From Lateolabrax maculatus (taxonomy: Eukaryota > Chordata > Actinopteri > Acropomatiformes > Lateolabracidae): 64,000 nucleotides of DNA. Where the stretch lies: the NCBI GenBank assembly GCA_031216445.1, contig CM062212.1, forward strand, positions 3,264,001-3,328,000. Reading direction: 5' to 3'. Below, piece by piece: positions 37,901 through 47,711 of this stretch (position 1 is its first letter; every line of letters starts with the position of its first letter). The notes beneath the pieces were generated by a model. That model was not told the origin of the DNA, searched no databases, and worked only from the letters and a program-made list of their open reading frames with translations. The position numbers and the translations under genes were made by a program.

Positions 37901-40900
37901 ATATACAATATTGTTTTATCATGGTGGAAAAAGTTAATTTTTATTTTCAGTAAAAAAAAAAATAGTGGAATATTTGGGTTGACTGATTCAGTTTTTGGTC
38001 AAATATTTCGTTCCAAATATATATTTTTTAGACATATAAATTTGAACTTGTAATGTAAACTGCGATGAACACTGTGTTCTAGCAGCAGGTAACATTTTAT
38101 TATAACACTAGTGGGTTTTGTTTTTCAAACTGGTAGAAATAAAATTAATAGTGCTTCTTTGTTGTGTAGAACTTATGTTCACGTGGGACATTTGGACTAA
38201 ATCGTGGTGAAGAAAGAAAAGGTCAAGGGTCTTCACAATGTGTTGGGTTGCAGCCTTTTGAGAAACATCAATATGTTTTTGTTCTATCACATGTGCATGT
38301 GATAGAAAAATGACATGAATGACAGAGTTTGTTTTCAAGAAACCTTGTCATGTTGGAAAGTGTTGGTTTAAAGGTAAATTTGGGTAGATGCAAGTTCAGG
38401 GGGTTGTGAATGTTCACATCAAATTTCATGTAAATATGGCCAGATATATGGTCAGTATCCTTTTCTGGACCAAAGTGCTGGTCAGCCAACATCCCTGCTA
38501 GTGGAACAAAACCACTGGCGGCGACTTCGGCCTTTATGATTCACATCGGTCAAACCCTAATTTACAAACCTGGCCTGATCTCAGAGACTCTCACTGCTTC
38601 CCGACTCTCCCATACACTGCTAACAGATTTTATAAAAATGTCTGCCCCGAGCCATTTACATCAGCCAGTTCTGTTATGTCAGAGTATAATTTCACCATAC
38701 TAAAGCTGAACCACAGCTAAATTATGACTCACTCACAGACACACACAGTGGAGTGTAATTATCATAATTGTGTCCAGCGTTCTAGGAAACACCGTGTCAG
38801 GCCCAGACTCCACACACTAACCTGTACAAACAAGGATTCATTCCCTCAGGCATTGTGCTGCGGTGACTCCAAAATAGACCAGACCATTTCCTATTGACTA
38901 TGAGATTAGAGCTCATTTACAAAACTAATCTAATGAAAAGGGACAGGAAACTCACTGAGGTAATTTTTCATTTGCTGGAACTCAAAGAAGACTGAAAAAA
39001 ATCCTCTTGATTAAGACTGGCTCTTTGTTATTTGTGATAAAATAGAGATAGAAAAAAAGAGAGATATGAATCTTAACTTTCATGAGCCATACTGATTGCA
39101 GCTGTCTGCATCAGCCATTAATCATATCAAAACCAATGGTAAACTGTGCACCCGAAAATATCATCAGTGTTGTTGAAAAGCCAGTTTCAGGCACATATGC
39201 AAATCTATATAAAAATTCTGCCTGAATCCATATTTTGCTGATGATATTAGTTTCTATTGTAGTGAAAAGGAGGGTAGTTGTGATCATCATGAATCAAACC
39301 TTTAACCTTTATTTCATTTTTCTACTGTTTACCTCTACAAATTTAAAATAAGTGGATCAACTGGATAGGATTATCCTCGTTTGTTTGTATTTACCTGTGT
39401 TGCTTTGTTTCTTTTTCCAACAGGACAGTTTTCCTGCCAGATTTGGAGGAATCCACTTTGTGAACCAGCCCTGGTACATCCACGCTCTCTACACCGTGAT
39501 ACGACCCTTCCTCAAGGACAAGACCAGGAAGAGGGTAGGGCTGGAAGATATTACATTAAAGCAGCTATAATCAATATTCATTATATAAAGATGCAGAGTG
39601 TAGTTGCAGTATCTTTCAGCTGATTGTTCTGGTTTTACAGTCCACTGTGTGCTTCTATTGTGTGATTTCCAGCTGCAGCAGGCAGCAGTGAAAAAACTAC
39701 TTCTATATTGCTTTACATTTTAGAAGAAATGGTTCATCTGGTTTAGAATCATTTTTATCAAAAGCAAGTGACTAGTGAGATTAGTGAGTGTGATTAGTAT
39801 ATTGTGATGAATTACTATAAAGGCAGATTGAACTACATTGGAAATTAGCATATATTATTGTTAATTTTCTATGGAACTGCATATAATTTTGTTAGATTGC
39901 CATGACCCATTTAGCAACATATAGTATTATATAGCAATTCATAAACTGAGCTACCTGTGCCTAAAACACTTTCATTTTAATTTCATTATACCAAGTTTTG
40001 CTATATCAATTTATTAGAAGACAATTTTGCCACAGAGGATACGGTCTTCATCTTGTCTGCACAAAATCTTTTTTAAATTTACAATGGATCTATTATTTAG
40101 TCCCTCCTCCAACATGTGGCCAGTCTAAGCTGTTTCACCGTATGCATCCTTTCTCTTTGCAGATCTTCATGCACGGCAACAACCTGAACAGCCTCCACCA
40201 GCTGATCCATCCGGAAATCTTGCCGTCGGAGCTCGGCGGGATGATGCCACCGTACGATATGGGCACGTGGGCGCGAACACTGCTGGACCACGCCTACGAC
40301 GAGGAGAGCGACTACTGTCCAGAGTCCTACACCCTGTCAGTACAAGACCTGGAGAGAGACCTGGAGAAAAACCTGTCCCCAAAAACCATGAAGAGGTCAG
40401 CTCATCACTTTTAATATCTCCACACCTATAGTATTAACTGCTGTACTGTCCTGTACCCACCCCAAATATTCCCGGCTGCTGCAGGGATTTGAACCTTTTT
40501 AATAACATGTCTTTCAAATTCTACACAAAAGAAACTTGACAGGTTTAAAAAAAAAGTAGTGCGTGGAAAAAGTGTGCTTGTTTTGTAGGAAATTACAATA
40601 TGTCCAGATACAAACATGAAAAAGGGGTTAAACTAAGCGTTTGCCAAACCCTTACAGTAATCCCCTCATATTTGTCTACTTTGTATCAACAGAACATCAA
40701 TATATTGTCAAACTAATTAAGTTATCTTTGCATAATTAGTGTAAACAAACAAGATAATGATGGAGCTAATGTGCAGATTTTATCTCACTGTGGCATTCTT
40801 GTGTTCTTCTCCCACCTCCCACTACCTTCCATCTTTGGCTTGACTGAGAAGGACAAACACAGTCTAACTGATTCCATCTGACTGTATATTCATTTATTTA

Positions 40901-41843
40901 TGTCTTTATTTAACAGCAAAAAATCAGCACATTAATGTTATGAGCTTCACGTTGCCTCTCATTATTTGCCCACAGTGAGAACATAAGGAAATAAAAGGAA
41001 ACAGTGTAAATAATAGATTGAATAAAAACAATTTAGGATAAAATAATTAAATAACAATCACAATTAAGGAAACAATGCAGTAAATAATAAACATTTTATA
41101 AATTATATCATTTGTTGGGAGGTATGTTCACGTCTTTTTGCTCAGACAGAGAGAGTATCTTTGAGTATCTTTGTTACCATAAAGCTGTGAGTTTGTTTGA
41201 CATTTCAAAGAGTATCATTCCCCCACTACAGGCCACCACGCTTTATGATTCACTGTGACAGTAAACAATCTGACCACTGCGACACCAACCGAGTCATTCA
41301 CTCAAAAACATTTAGACGAACAACAATATGAGCTCAGACAGCAGACTGTCACTGCAGATCAACACAGCACTGCTTATTATCAGTAAACCAGTGAAGTGAA
41401 GTCACTTAGAAATCATCTGACAATTACACTATCGTTATTATTCAATTGTATGTAGTTGCAAACACATGCATCACATGTGGCATCATTAGGTGTCGTAAAC
41501 AGGTTACAGTACAAGCATATTATAAGTATTATCATGTGTGCAAAAATGCAGTTTTTCATGCATGATGGGTTAAAAAGTATGGAAGCTCACTCCTGCCAAG
41601 TTGATTTTCAACTTACGTTAGAGCGGACCAACACACTGTTTAATCCATTCATTACACTTTTGCTCTTGTGTTTTTCATTCTTTAAAGGCAAAAAGTTCTT
41701 TAAATAGTGCAAACTAATGCCGATCATGTTGTGTTGGGTTTCATTGCAGGTCTCAGTCGGTGGTGGAACCAGGCGTCCTGAAGCGACCCGACAAAGTCAA
41801 GAGTGAAGAAGACAACATGCAGCCGCTGCTGTCGCTGGACTAA
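15969..41843 (+). CDS. CLVS2: Clavesin-2, whole coding region (5 exons, 333 aa)
   Basis: Joined exons 15969-16357, 18830-19004, 39424-39534, 40163-40395 and 41750-41843 give 1002 nt, 333 codons plus stop. All introns are GT-AG. Clavesins are neuron-enriched members of the CRAL-TRIO/SEC14 family that bind PtdIns(3,5)P2, associate with clathrin heavy chain and AP-1, and influence late endosome/lysosome form. Seen here: an N-terminal helical CRAL-TRIO-N segment (about 1-95, with ILRFLRARKF at 54-63), the SEC14 lipid pocket (about 96-260, with LIIDWSNFTFK at 160-170 and FGGIHFVNQPWYIHALY at 195-211), then an acidic, variable tail. The C-terminus LLSLD fits a clathrin-box pattern. The start MTHLQAGLSPETLEKA matches the family start, and no in-frame ATG precedes it in the open frame. 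The human protein is 327 aa. CLVS2 is chosen over CLVS1 by tail sequence and by the neighbouring triadin gene. Confidence 0.95.
16600..17175 (-). pseudogene. Dead Tc1-like transposase fragment
   Basis: Read on the minus strand, 17040-17005 gives QYNNAPLHKARS, the Tc1 'QxDNAPxHKA' motif with the catalytic Asp replaced by Asn. Further along, about 16786-16710, comes SVSDLTNALVAEREQIPAAM then FQNLVESL, the typical Tc1 C-terminal block. The 'SPDLNPIEHLW' region carrying the third catalytic acid is reduced by a small deletion and frameshift. The left terminus GGCCAAAAGTGTGTGGACA near 16620 looks like the element end. A retroposon tail interrupts it at about 16888-16990. The copy is non-functional and sits in CLVS2 intron 1. 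Confidence 0.85.
16888..16990 (-). mobile_element. Retroposon 3' tail nested in the Tc1 relic
   Basis: On the minus strand it reads AGATTGTAAGTTTTGTGATT, CTGGGCTATAAAAATAAAAC, the tail of a fish retroposon family (…GATTGTAAAGCCC…TGTGATTT…GGGCTATA.AAATAAAA). The Tc1 homology stops near 16887 and resumes near 16991 (ACCATCTATTTATAGACCTGG), so this tail was inserted later. A related tail lies at 60820-60995. Confidence 0.75.
17513..17697 (-). mobile_element. Fragment of the hAT-type element family
   Basis: On the minus strand it begins CAATGGTGGAATGTAACTAG and continues with TACATTTACTCATGTG, TGTACTTGAGTA, and TTTCAGAGGGAAATATTGTA. This matches the left half of the family represented by the complete copy at 10300-10631. 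The second half is missing. Confidence 0.8.
17700..18829. other. CLVS2 intron 1 remainder, nothing recognised
   Basis: AT-rich unique sequence up to the exon-2 acceptor (TTTCCCCAG at 18821-18829). Confidence 0.6.
18830..19004 (+). CDS. CLVS2: CLVS2 coding exon 2 (residues 130-188)
   Basis: Acceptor TTTTCCCCAG|A completes Arg130, then YTFVDILRAILLSLESMIED… to AIEGLQ. Donor CAG|GTGAGA at 19005, phase 0. The exon encodes the SEC14-fold core with LIIDWSNFTFK. Confidence 0.96.
19047..19122 (+). repeat. 11-bp tandem repeat with 33-bp higher order
   Basis: Units GGTTGGTTAGT, GGTTGGTTAGT, GGTCGGTTAGT, then the same trio again, then a degenerate unit. The T-T-C alternation gives a 33-bp higher-order unit in two copies. 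It starts 42 bp after the exon-2 donor and is rich in GG pairs. Confidence 0.95.
19951..19990. repeat. (GT)n microsatellite
   Basis: About 18 uninterrupted TG dinucleotides in CLVS2 intron 2. Confidence 0.97.
20000..23400. other. CLVS2 intron 2, no gene or clear repeat
   Basis: Unique sequence. The stretch about 20950-21240 is complex and repeat-free and could be a conserved regulatory element. A short (CTG)n lies at 22395-22410. No exon with consistent splice sites and family match was seen. Confidence 0.5.
23417..23800 (+). repeat. Interspersed repeat ('GTCGCCCCCTGCTGGC' family)
   Basis: Characteristic modules in order: AGAAGTGGATGTAGCCTCCG, TGACGTCACTCGTTGGTTTG, GAAGAAGACTTGAAACTA, GGAGTCGCCCCCTGCTGGCC, and TTCAGACCCGGAGGTTG. 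I know this series as a frequent percomorph repeat. There is no second copy in the window, so this rests on recall. Confidence 0.6.
23850..24185 (-). repeat. Dispersed 'CCCCAGAGGATGAA' repeat, inverted copy
   Basis: TTTTATCCTCTGGGGAGTGTG (near 24005) and GGATTCATCCTTTGGGAGCC (near 24150) are the reverse complements of the modules at 7300-8000 and 26290-26310. Each precedes a TGTCATGGCCATCA- or CATGAGCC-like CATG box. Confidence 0.6.
24885..24990 (+). repeat. Retroposon tail ('GGCAATTCAAAGGGCTTT')
   Basis: TATACACAAAGGCAATTCAA, then GGGCTTTGCATAATGCATTA and an A-rich run. This resembles the end of a widespread fish L2/Maui-type LINE. Confidence 0.5.
25000..25635. other. CLVS2 intron 2, nothing recognised
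   Basis: A GC-richer patch at 25020-25240 followed by AT-rich sequence that may belong to the body of the retroposon whose tail is at 25640-25835. Confidence 0.4.
25640..25835 (+). repeat. Retroposon tail, second copy
   Basis: Same architecture as 12730-12898: a T-rich lead, TTTATTTGTACCTATTTCTG, GTGCTGCTGTAAAGCCCCAA, TTCTCTTCTGGGGGGATCTA, then a TTATCTTATC remnant. Confidence 0.7.
26150..26340 (+). repeat. Dispersed 'CCCCAGAGGATGAA' repeat, direct copy
   Basis: GTGAAATATCTCCACTGATA, TGGATAGATTGACGTGACAT, then GCTCCCCACAGGATGAATCC and TAATGACTTTGAG. Modules are shared with 7300-8000. Confidence 0.65.
26341..27300. other. CLVS2 intron 2, nothing recognised
   Basis: Contains a pyrimidine-rich, CT-biased stretch (26490-26640) and a GC-richer patch (26880-27120) with several overlapping frames but no splice-consistent exon. 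Confidence 0.45.
27320..27475 (+). repeat. 3' portion of the dispersed repeat family
   Basis: CAAATACCTGCACAGCTAAT, GACATTCCCATCAGACTCAG, TTTGTGTTTAGTGGTAATTA, and GGTAAACATTATACCTGCC match, from memory, the distal part of the repeat at 7300-8000 in other percomorphs. Confidence 0.5.
27673..27745. repeat. ~70-bp segment repeated at 29580-29655
   Basis: TATGTTATAAAATCTGTTTC, AATAATAAGTGTAAAATCTA and GTGCTAAAAGGTGTAG recur near 29590-29650 with only a few differences. The second copy lies inside an inverted-repeat element, so this is probably a fragment of the same family. Confidence 0.8.
29191..29752. mobile_element. Terminal-inverted-repeat DNA element (~560 bp)
   Basis: The left end TGCCGGGTTCAGACTACACA and the right end TCGTGTATCCTGAACCCGGG plus CA are inverted copies with a few mismatches. 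The interior has CG-rich stretches (29270-29420) unlike the surrounding AT-rich intron. The open frame at 29216-29416 has no recognised family. No perfect target duplication was seen. Sits in CLVS2 intron 2. Confidence 0.7.
29753..32930. other. CLVS2 intron 2, no gene seen
   Basis: Unique sequence with scattered A/T runs. No family-matching exon or clear repeat was identified. Confidence 0.5.
32935..33180 (+). repeat. Interspersed repeat ('GGTTTGGTTAGG' family)
   Basis: TCGTCATGGCAACGATAATA, GGTCACAGTTTGGTTAGGTT, AAAAGATCGTGGTTTGGGTT and GGTTTCACACGGGACACGAA, in that order. I recall this as a common percomorph repeat. Single copy in the window. Confidence 0.5.
33200..38270. other. CLVS2 intron 2, no gene seen
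   Basis: About 5 kb of mostly unique sequence. Frames of 60-110 codons occur but lack splice context and family resemblance. Confidence 0.5.
38282..38307. other. Perfect 12-bp inverted repeat (hairpin)
   Basis: TTCTATCACATG and CATGTGATAGAA are exact reverse complements separated by only TG, forming a 26-bp near-palindrome. It contains two CACATG/CATGTG E-box-like cores. Confidence 0.9.
38310..39420. other. CLVS2 intron 2 end; possible conserved element
   Basis: About 38860-39240 is repeat-free and complex with TAATCATAT and ATGCAAAT-like (octamer) cores, about 0.2 kb from exon 3. No exon was seen before the acceptor at 39421-39423. Confidence 0.4.
39424..39534 (+). CDS. CLVS2: CLVS2 coding exon 3 (residues 189-225)
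   Basis: Acceptor TTTTTCCAACAG|GAC, donor AGG|GTAGGG at 39535, phase 0 on both sides, 37 codons. Encodes DSFPARFGGIHFVNQPWY…FLKDKTRKR, the most conserved part of the CRAL-TRIO pocket plus a basic cluster (KDKTRKR) suited to phosphoinositide contact. Confidence 0.97.
40163..40395 (+). CDS. CLVS2: CLVS2 coding exon 4 (residues 226-303)
   Basis: Acceptor TTTCTCTTTGCAG|ATC, donor AG|GTCAGC at 40396 splitting Arg303. Encodes the end of the SEC14 domain (HQLIHPEILPSELGG) and the acidic linker (DEESDYCPES). The linker is slightly longer than in human CLVS2, accounting for most of the length difference. Confidence 0.96.
40396..41749. other. CLVS2 intron 4, nothing recognised
   Basis: AT-rich unique sequence between the exon-4 donor and the exon-5 acceptor (TTTCATTGCAG at 41739-41749). 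Confidence 0.6.
41750..41843 (+). CDS. CLVS2: CLVS2 coding exon 5 (residues 303-333 and stop)
   Basis: Completes Arg303, then SQSVVEPGVLKRPDKVKSEE, DNMQPLLSLD and TAA. The terminal NMQPLLSLD is the same as I recall for mammalian clavesin-2. LLSLD fits the clathrin-box pattern L-hydrophobic-x-hydrophobic-acid. Confidence 0.96.
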
Positions 41844-42094
41844 ACTACACACACAGCCCAAAAGCATACCCAAATCAATATTTACACACACAAACACACT
41901 GACTTACCTGCGGACATACTGTAAGCGACACGCGCACCCTGAAAACACCTTCCTCCAGAAAATGCTGCTGCTGCTGCTGTTGGATTCTTGTTTCTCTTGA
42001 ACTCAAGGAAATCGAAATGAGCTGATACGAGGCAGACGAACGGCCAGAGACGAGAGGTTTCCTCACACAGAAGGGCATCTGGTGGTGTTCTATA

Positions 42095-42112
42095 TATTTA
42101 TTTATTTATTTA
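42095..42112 (+). promoter_or_regulatory. AU-rich element in the CLVS2 3' UTR
   Basis: Four overlapping ATTTA pentamers (ATTTATTTATTTATTTA) about 250 nt after the stop codon, the classical mRNA-stability element pattern. Confidence 0.6.
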
Positions 42113-42752
42113 GTTTTGTCAAGTGCCAATTCCAAAAAACTGTAAGTTAATGTCTTTGAACAATCCAGCCCGTCAGTGTGGAGCAGGGGAGGAGAAAGAG
42201 TTGTGGAGGTGCCACATATGTGTGAAAACAATGATCCAACACTTGTACAGTATATGTGGTGATGGGCAATTTCAAAAAACTGGACATTACTTCAAAGAGG
42301 GCTTGTGGCCACAGTTCCTGGGCTGCAATCTTTTTTTTTTTCTCTCTTCTTTGTACAGTAATTTGAGGAAAGCGCCCCGAGAAGCACGGCTCAGGATTAG
42401 AAGTGACAATAATGAGCTTGTTCAACCTCCTGGACACAAAACTGGCAGACAGGCAGGGACTGGGTTTACTGGGAGTTTACTGGTGGTTTATCGAGCGTCT
42501 TTCCGGTGAAAATAATGTCTGAACTATCAGTCTCGCTCCAGTTATCTCTTCGAAAAGGCAAACCCCCCTTTATGGTAAGAGTTGGCTCTATGAATTGTGT
42601 GTTTTTTTCCTTTCGGCCATTTCTTTCTCCTTTTCTGAACCATATGTTATATAATACAGTATTTCTTTTGCCATTAGGAAAATACAAAGCTGCAGGCTCT
42701 TCTTAAACAATGATTCACATCATCAAGTATTTGTTTGGCTGAAAATGACCAA

Positions 42753-42758
42753 AATAAA
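42753..42758 (+). terminator. CLVS2: Polyadenylation signal AATAAA, CLVS2 proximal
   Basis: Canonical hexamer with a downstream GT-rich element starting 14 nt later. Confidence 0.55.
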
Positions 42759-43309
42759 TACTTTAAGAATCCTGTGGTAGTGTAGCCAGACAAATAAATA
42801 AGGCTTCATTTTACAAAAGCAGAGAAAGGGCAAACACATCACCCTCTCCTGGAACTTTGTGACACATTTGTTATATTTTTGGCAAAAATAATCTTTCTTC
42901 TGAACTGGCCAAACATTACCCCAGTAATAACATCTGTTTTTAAACATGTCAGTATTATAAGATTTAATCACACTGGTATTTTGTGCATGTTTTAGACAAT
43001 TTACTAAAAATCACACTCCTTTATTTGCATTATTGCAGTACATAATTGGTGTTTATATAGCAGCTTAAAGTATATCAGCATTGGTATTAGTTTATAATCT
43101 TAACTCAAGGTCCACTTATGAGGTTTCTCCTGAGCTTTCAACCACATCTCACATTTAACTATTAATTTACAGATTTGATTGAAGATTTGAAGCATTCGTG
43201 TGAGAAGAAAAGTATTTCAGTGCCACCATTAGGGCAAACTAGTTTCCAGAGCCTTTGAGTGCAAGAACAGAACTGTAGTTCAGCGCCCACATAACTCACA
43301 AAGGAAATG

Positions 43310-43560
43310 CTCTTCGGCATCAGACTCTTAAAGGTGCCATGTGGAGTTTATGACCACTAGTAGCACTACGGAGCAAAGTTTTCCAGAATGGATCACTGTT
43401 TTGTTTGTATCGGGCGATGTGACTCACACTCTTTCCATTGGTTTCACACTATTGCACTATTCAGCAGTAGGCGAAGGTAACGCTCAAACAGGCGTAGTAA
43501 TGCACCAACGGAAGCAATGAAGAAGAAGACTGCAAGACTGCAAACGTGGATGTAACCAAT
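43310..43560 (+). repeat. Interspersed repeat ('AAAGGTGCCATGTGGAGTTT' family)
   Basis: AAAGGTGCCATGTGGAGTTT, GACTCACACTCTTTCCATTG, AGTAGGCGAAGGTAACGCTC, GCGTAGTAATGCACCAACGG and GAAGACTGCAAG, in order. I recall this as a common percomorph repeat. Confidence 0.5.
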
Positions 43561-43569
43561 GCATGATTT

Positions 43570-45110
43570 AAAATATCCCAAAAAATCTGCAAATACACAC
43601 GATGTTTTTGACATATTCTAGTTGAGGCTCTTCCAAATCAACAATTCACCACAAGTTTATGTTGCAAAGTGCAAAATGAATGACGTTAAGGACGGCAGAC
43701 AGAAGAACTGCGACCATGACGTGCGGAGCAGCAGAGGAAAAGCCGGTCAGGCTGGCAAGCATGCAGCCGAGCAGATCTCAGAAAGGCCGGCAGGCAGGAA
43801 GCGTGAGGTGGCCGGCTGCAATGAGAGCAGACAGCTGGAATGTTAAACTATCACACCAGCGTACATGACATGTCAACCCCACTCACAACAGCTCAGAGGC
43901 TCAACCCTGCGCAGAGTCGAGTTAGACCGCGGCCTCGGCGGCTCCTTCTCTGGCTCGGTGGGATCCGCCTGGTTCCACCGTTGTGTAAATCAGCGTGAGG
44001 TGGAGATAACAATGTGTCTCGTGTGGTGGAGATATTGTCCTTCCATTTAATACAGCCAGTCCTCTGAGAGCGGGCAATACTGGAGCTGCAGAAAACAGTC
44101 AAATCTGTTTTCATTTTCCATTTCCAACCCCCTTAGTTACTGTTGCAACACTAATAGTGAATTTGACTATTCAAGTCACAAGACTTTGTCATGCATGTCA
44201 TAGTTTTACATTTATTTGCTTAATGTTCACATAGTTGATGATAAACCATGAAATAGATTGCATTAGAGATCATTCTTAATTATAGATCTTTTCTTTACAC
44301 TTAAAGTCCTTTGACTAGTCAACATATTGGCGACGACCATTTAAAAAACTACAACACATCTGGTTTCATGCCACACGTCTCCTGTCTCAGACTCCACTAA
44401 CAAGTAATGTTGACATTTTAATAAAACGATATTCTTTTCCAAACTTTAACCAAGTTGTTTTAGTTGCCTAACCCCTTACCACATATGAAGACGATTTTAA
44501 ACTGTTTAAAAATGGCTTTAATATTTCAAAACATAATATGGGGTTTTGCAGAATTGTCTAGTTTGAATTTTCTCGATTTGAAAGATAGTCATTAACAGCA
44601 AAACATATCAGCTATCTTCAGTCCAAAACTTTATCAGCATCACTACTGATGTCAGTTTGCAGAAAAACGCAAATGTAACTTTACTTAAAACCTGTCTTTC
44701 TTCCCCCAAAACACTTTTCTTATTCCTGTTTTGTAATAAATTAACCAACACTGGAATTTGTCAGCCATTTTAGGCGTCTCCTACTATTGCGTATTGCATT
44801 AGAAAGGTTATTGTACCGGTTTAAATCAATCAGTCAGACACTTACTGTAAGGGAAATGTAGAACTGCCAGTTTTGTGCACATCAGAGAGACTGTAATAAA
44901 CTGTGGGTCAAATGTGAAACTGAAAACGTTCAACAAGTGTTTTAGAAGGATTTCCGTGCATCAGTAGATATCTTAGGCACAGTTTCACAGTTAGAACACA
45001 CTTATAGTAAAAACAGGCTGCAAAATCAGGATTCATATGAGCTTTTACAGTCAGAGTCGTTCAGCAGGAAATGTGAAGGAAAACACAGATTAGTACCGTA
45101 AACAGGGACT
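43570..45110. other. No gene seen between CLVS2 and TRDN
   Basis: 43620-44050 is GC-richer than its surroundings and repeat-free, but has no recognised product. The rest is AT-rich unique sequence. It could be part of a long CLVS2 3' UTR if the distal poly-A site is used. Confidence 0.4.
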
Positions 45111-45112
45111 CA

Positions 45113-45164
<52 letters not shown>
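45113..45164. repeat. (CA)n microsatellite
   Basis: About 24 CA dinucleotides with one CTCACA start variant. Confidence 0.97.
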
Positions 45165-45165
<1 letters not shown>

Positions 45166-45169
45166 CCAC

Positions 45170-47700
45170 TGTAGATGCTTCCAGTTGTTAGGATACAAAG
45201 TTTACATTAAATAAACATCTGTATACTGCTTGAATATAGCAAAACTGAGTTTAACTGAATCTCACACAGAACATCCTGCAGGTTCACTGATTATTTTTAA
45301 GGTTACAGTATTAGAGGTTGGTATCAGAGGCTGCTTTGTTCTGTTGTGAAACTATTGTATGTAGAGGAACTTTAACACAGTAACACACTGGTAAAGATTT
45401 TAATTTTATTACAAATATACTTTATCCGGTGATGCTTTGTGCTTTGCCACACATTTAAGATTTTTTAAATGTTTTCTTTTGGTCAGTATTTTATTAAAAT
45501 TGCTATCTACCTTCTTTATTACACCGGTGACAGATTGGTATATGTTGTATGAATTGTAAACAGAATTATGAAGTTAGAATCTGTTTTTATTTTAAGAAAT
45601 TCAGCATTTTGAATGTTCTTTCTGTGTTGTTGTTATGTCTTTCCTGCTGACTTGGATCAACGTATTGCTGACTACATTTCAGAAACCTATTCTGAAACCT
45701 GTCTTGATGGCTTTCACATTTTAAAAGCCGCCCAGGAAGCCGTCCTGGAGGTATTCAATGATTTTTCTAACCTTTTGATTTAACCATCTCAACAAATGAT
45801 TAATTTCTGTGCTGGTTTCTGACTGGAAACTCTGCATTCCTGTCCCCAAGAATTGGGTTTGTCTTTGCATAATGGCAGTCCATAGTGAGCTCACATAGTA
45901 TTTATTCAGATGAACAACACTGTCTTATTGTAAACACATTGATTTTTCACACCAGCTTACATGAAAGGAAATGTAGAGCCCACACACTGTTATTCTCCCA
46001 TGCAAAATAAGATCTGGATAAGAATGAGATCAATGCAATTTGCAAGCGGCAAAGATTTGCATAATATGCTGTCACCATTTGCAATTCACCATAATCAGTG
46101 CTCACAATCGCTTTTGTCACAGCAGCGTGAAACACCCACCAATCAAACAGGTTAACAAAAATACAAGACGTGAAATTAACTTTTTAGATTTCACCTTGTT
46201 GGGAAACAAAACTGTCTTTTTGGTTTTCCCACTAATTTCAGTTCAGTCAGAGTGTTATTGGAGCCGGCATCTAGTGCCCATTAGAGGAACTGCATCTCAA
46301 CGCATTAGTACGTTAATTTCAACATTCAGCCATAAGGTTGTCGTTAGGTGTGAGGTTTCCCACTTCGTGCTTCCAAAAAAAGCAGCACAGGAAATGAGGC
46401 CTTTAAACCAACACAGAGAATGATCACAGAAATAATACATGCTGACATCCACACCACACTGTTACATGCCAGTATTCCTGACACTTTTTTCTTTAGTTTC
46501 CATCCACATGTAGCACAAATTTGAACCATATGTCATAGTAGTTTCCATCCCCTACTGTTACATGAATATTAGGAGTTGGAAGCACTGATTCTGTAGTCAA
46601 ACTGAAAATGTGCATAAAAACAGGTGGAAATGTGCTTTTAAACTGAAGCTTTCTCAGCTTCCCCAGTTTGTACTGAAGCTCAAAACATCACATCCTGCTG
46701 GTGAGAATAAATTGCTTTGTATGGGAGAAAAACAGTGAGCAGACTTTACAGTTCATGCAGGACCTGTGGTTTGTTTTTGGATGTGCATGCTCTTTAACAC
46801 AAAACACACAGTATTTGAAATAGTTTTTTTATTGTTAAGCATGATCACACTACTCATTCTGACTTTATTTTGGTATGTTGGGATCGAGTGTCGTTTGCAT
46901 TCATCTGGTTCATAGGTTTGGCACTAAATGGCTTTAAAAAGGGAAAAAATTGACCTCAATGTTTAGTTTCAGTGATGTAAGTTTCCTCTGCTTTCCCGAG
47001 TTTAACAGGCAACCTAAATGACGCTGATTAACATAACTTGTTATGTAAAACTGGCACCGTGCTGACAGTACATGCACTGCGTAGATCAGTTAATAATTAA
47101 ATGTTCACATGAGGGGTTTTGTTCCAAAGTGAGGTGATTAATAAAAACATCAGCTCAGCGAATCATTTCTGTTATGGAAAAATTAAATTAATCAGTCGCT
47201 TTATCTGATTTATTCATGTATTTCCAGGTGCTTTTCATCACAATAATGCACTATTATGGAGTCAAACTCTCCATCACAAGCTTCGTCAATGTACTGCAGT
47301 CTTTATAATGATTATTTTTATTGTACTGGACTTGCAAGAATCATTTCTCACTGACCTTGACTATTGTCTGATTTATCTCAGCCAAAGCCACCTCTTCTAT
47401 TAAAAATCCAATGTATTGCTTCTTATCATTAAGTATATGTGCTTTGAGGATTTAGACACTGAATGACATTTTTTTAAATTAATGCATACTTTCAGTTGGT
47501 GATATATTTATTTTCATTTTCACTTCACTTCTTCTTCTTTGATTGTATAGTTACAGTAGGAGCTGTATGGAGACCAAACTCAAAACTGAATTGTGAAGTT
47601 ATTATGGAAAGCCAGTATATTTTAGGAGCAAAAACTGTTCAGTTAGCAGGTGTTAAATGTTTAAATGTCCTCAAAGACAATTTGCTGAAATGCATTATGT
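45170..47700. other. No gene seen; possible conserved element near 46 kb
   Basis: About 45950-46350 is complex, repeat-free and dense in ATGCAAAT- and TTTGCAT-like octamer cores (CCATGCAAAATAAG, GATTTGCATAATATG). It could be an enhancer or part of a long CLVS2 3' UTR. Confidence 0.4.
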
Positions 47701-47711
47701 AAAACGAGCAA

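Larger units (their letters stand above)
41844..42780 (+). other. CLVS2: CLVS2 3' UTR (proximal form)
   Basis: Follows the stop codon without splice signals. AATAAA lies at 42753-42758 and a GT-rich stretch (CTGTGGTAGTGTAG) begins at 42772, so cleavage near 42770-42780 is likely. The UTR holds an AU-rich element at 42095-42112. A long frame at 42123-42509 lies inside the UTR and is not a gene. Confidence 0.65.

Noticed and set aside
42123..42509. 128-codon frame after CLVS2
   Set aside because: Lies in the 3' UTR with no similarity to a known protein.
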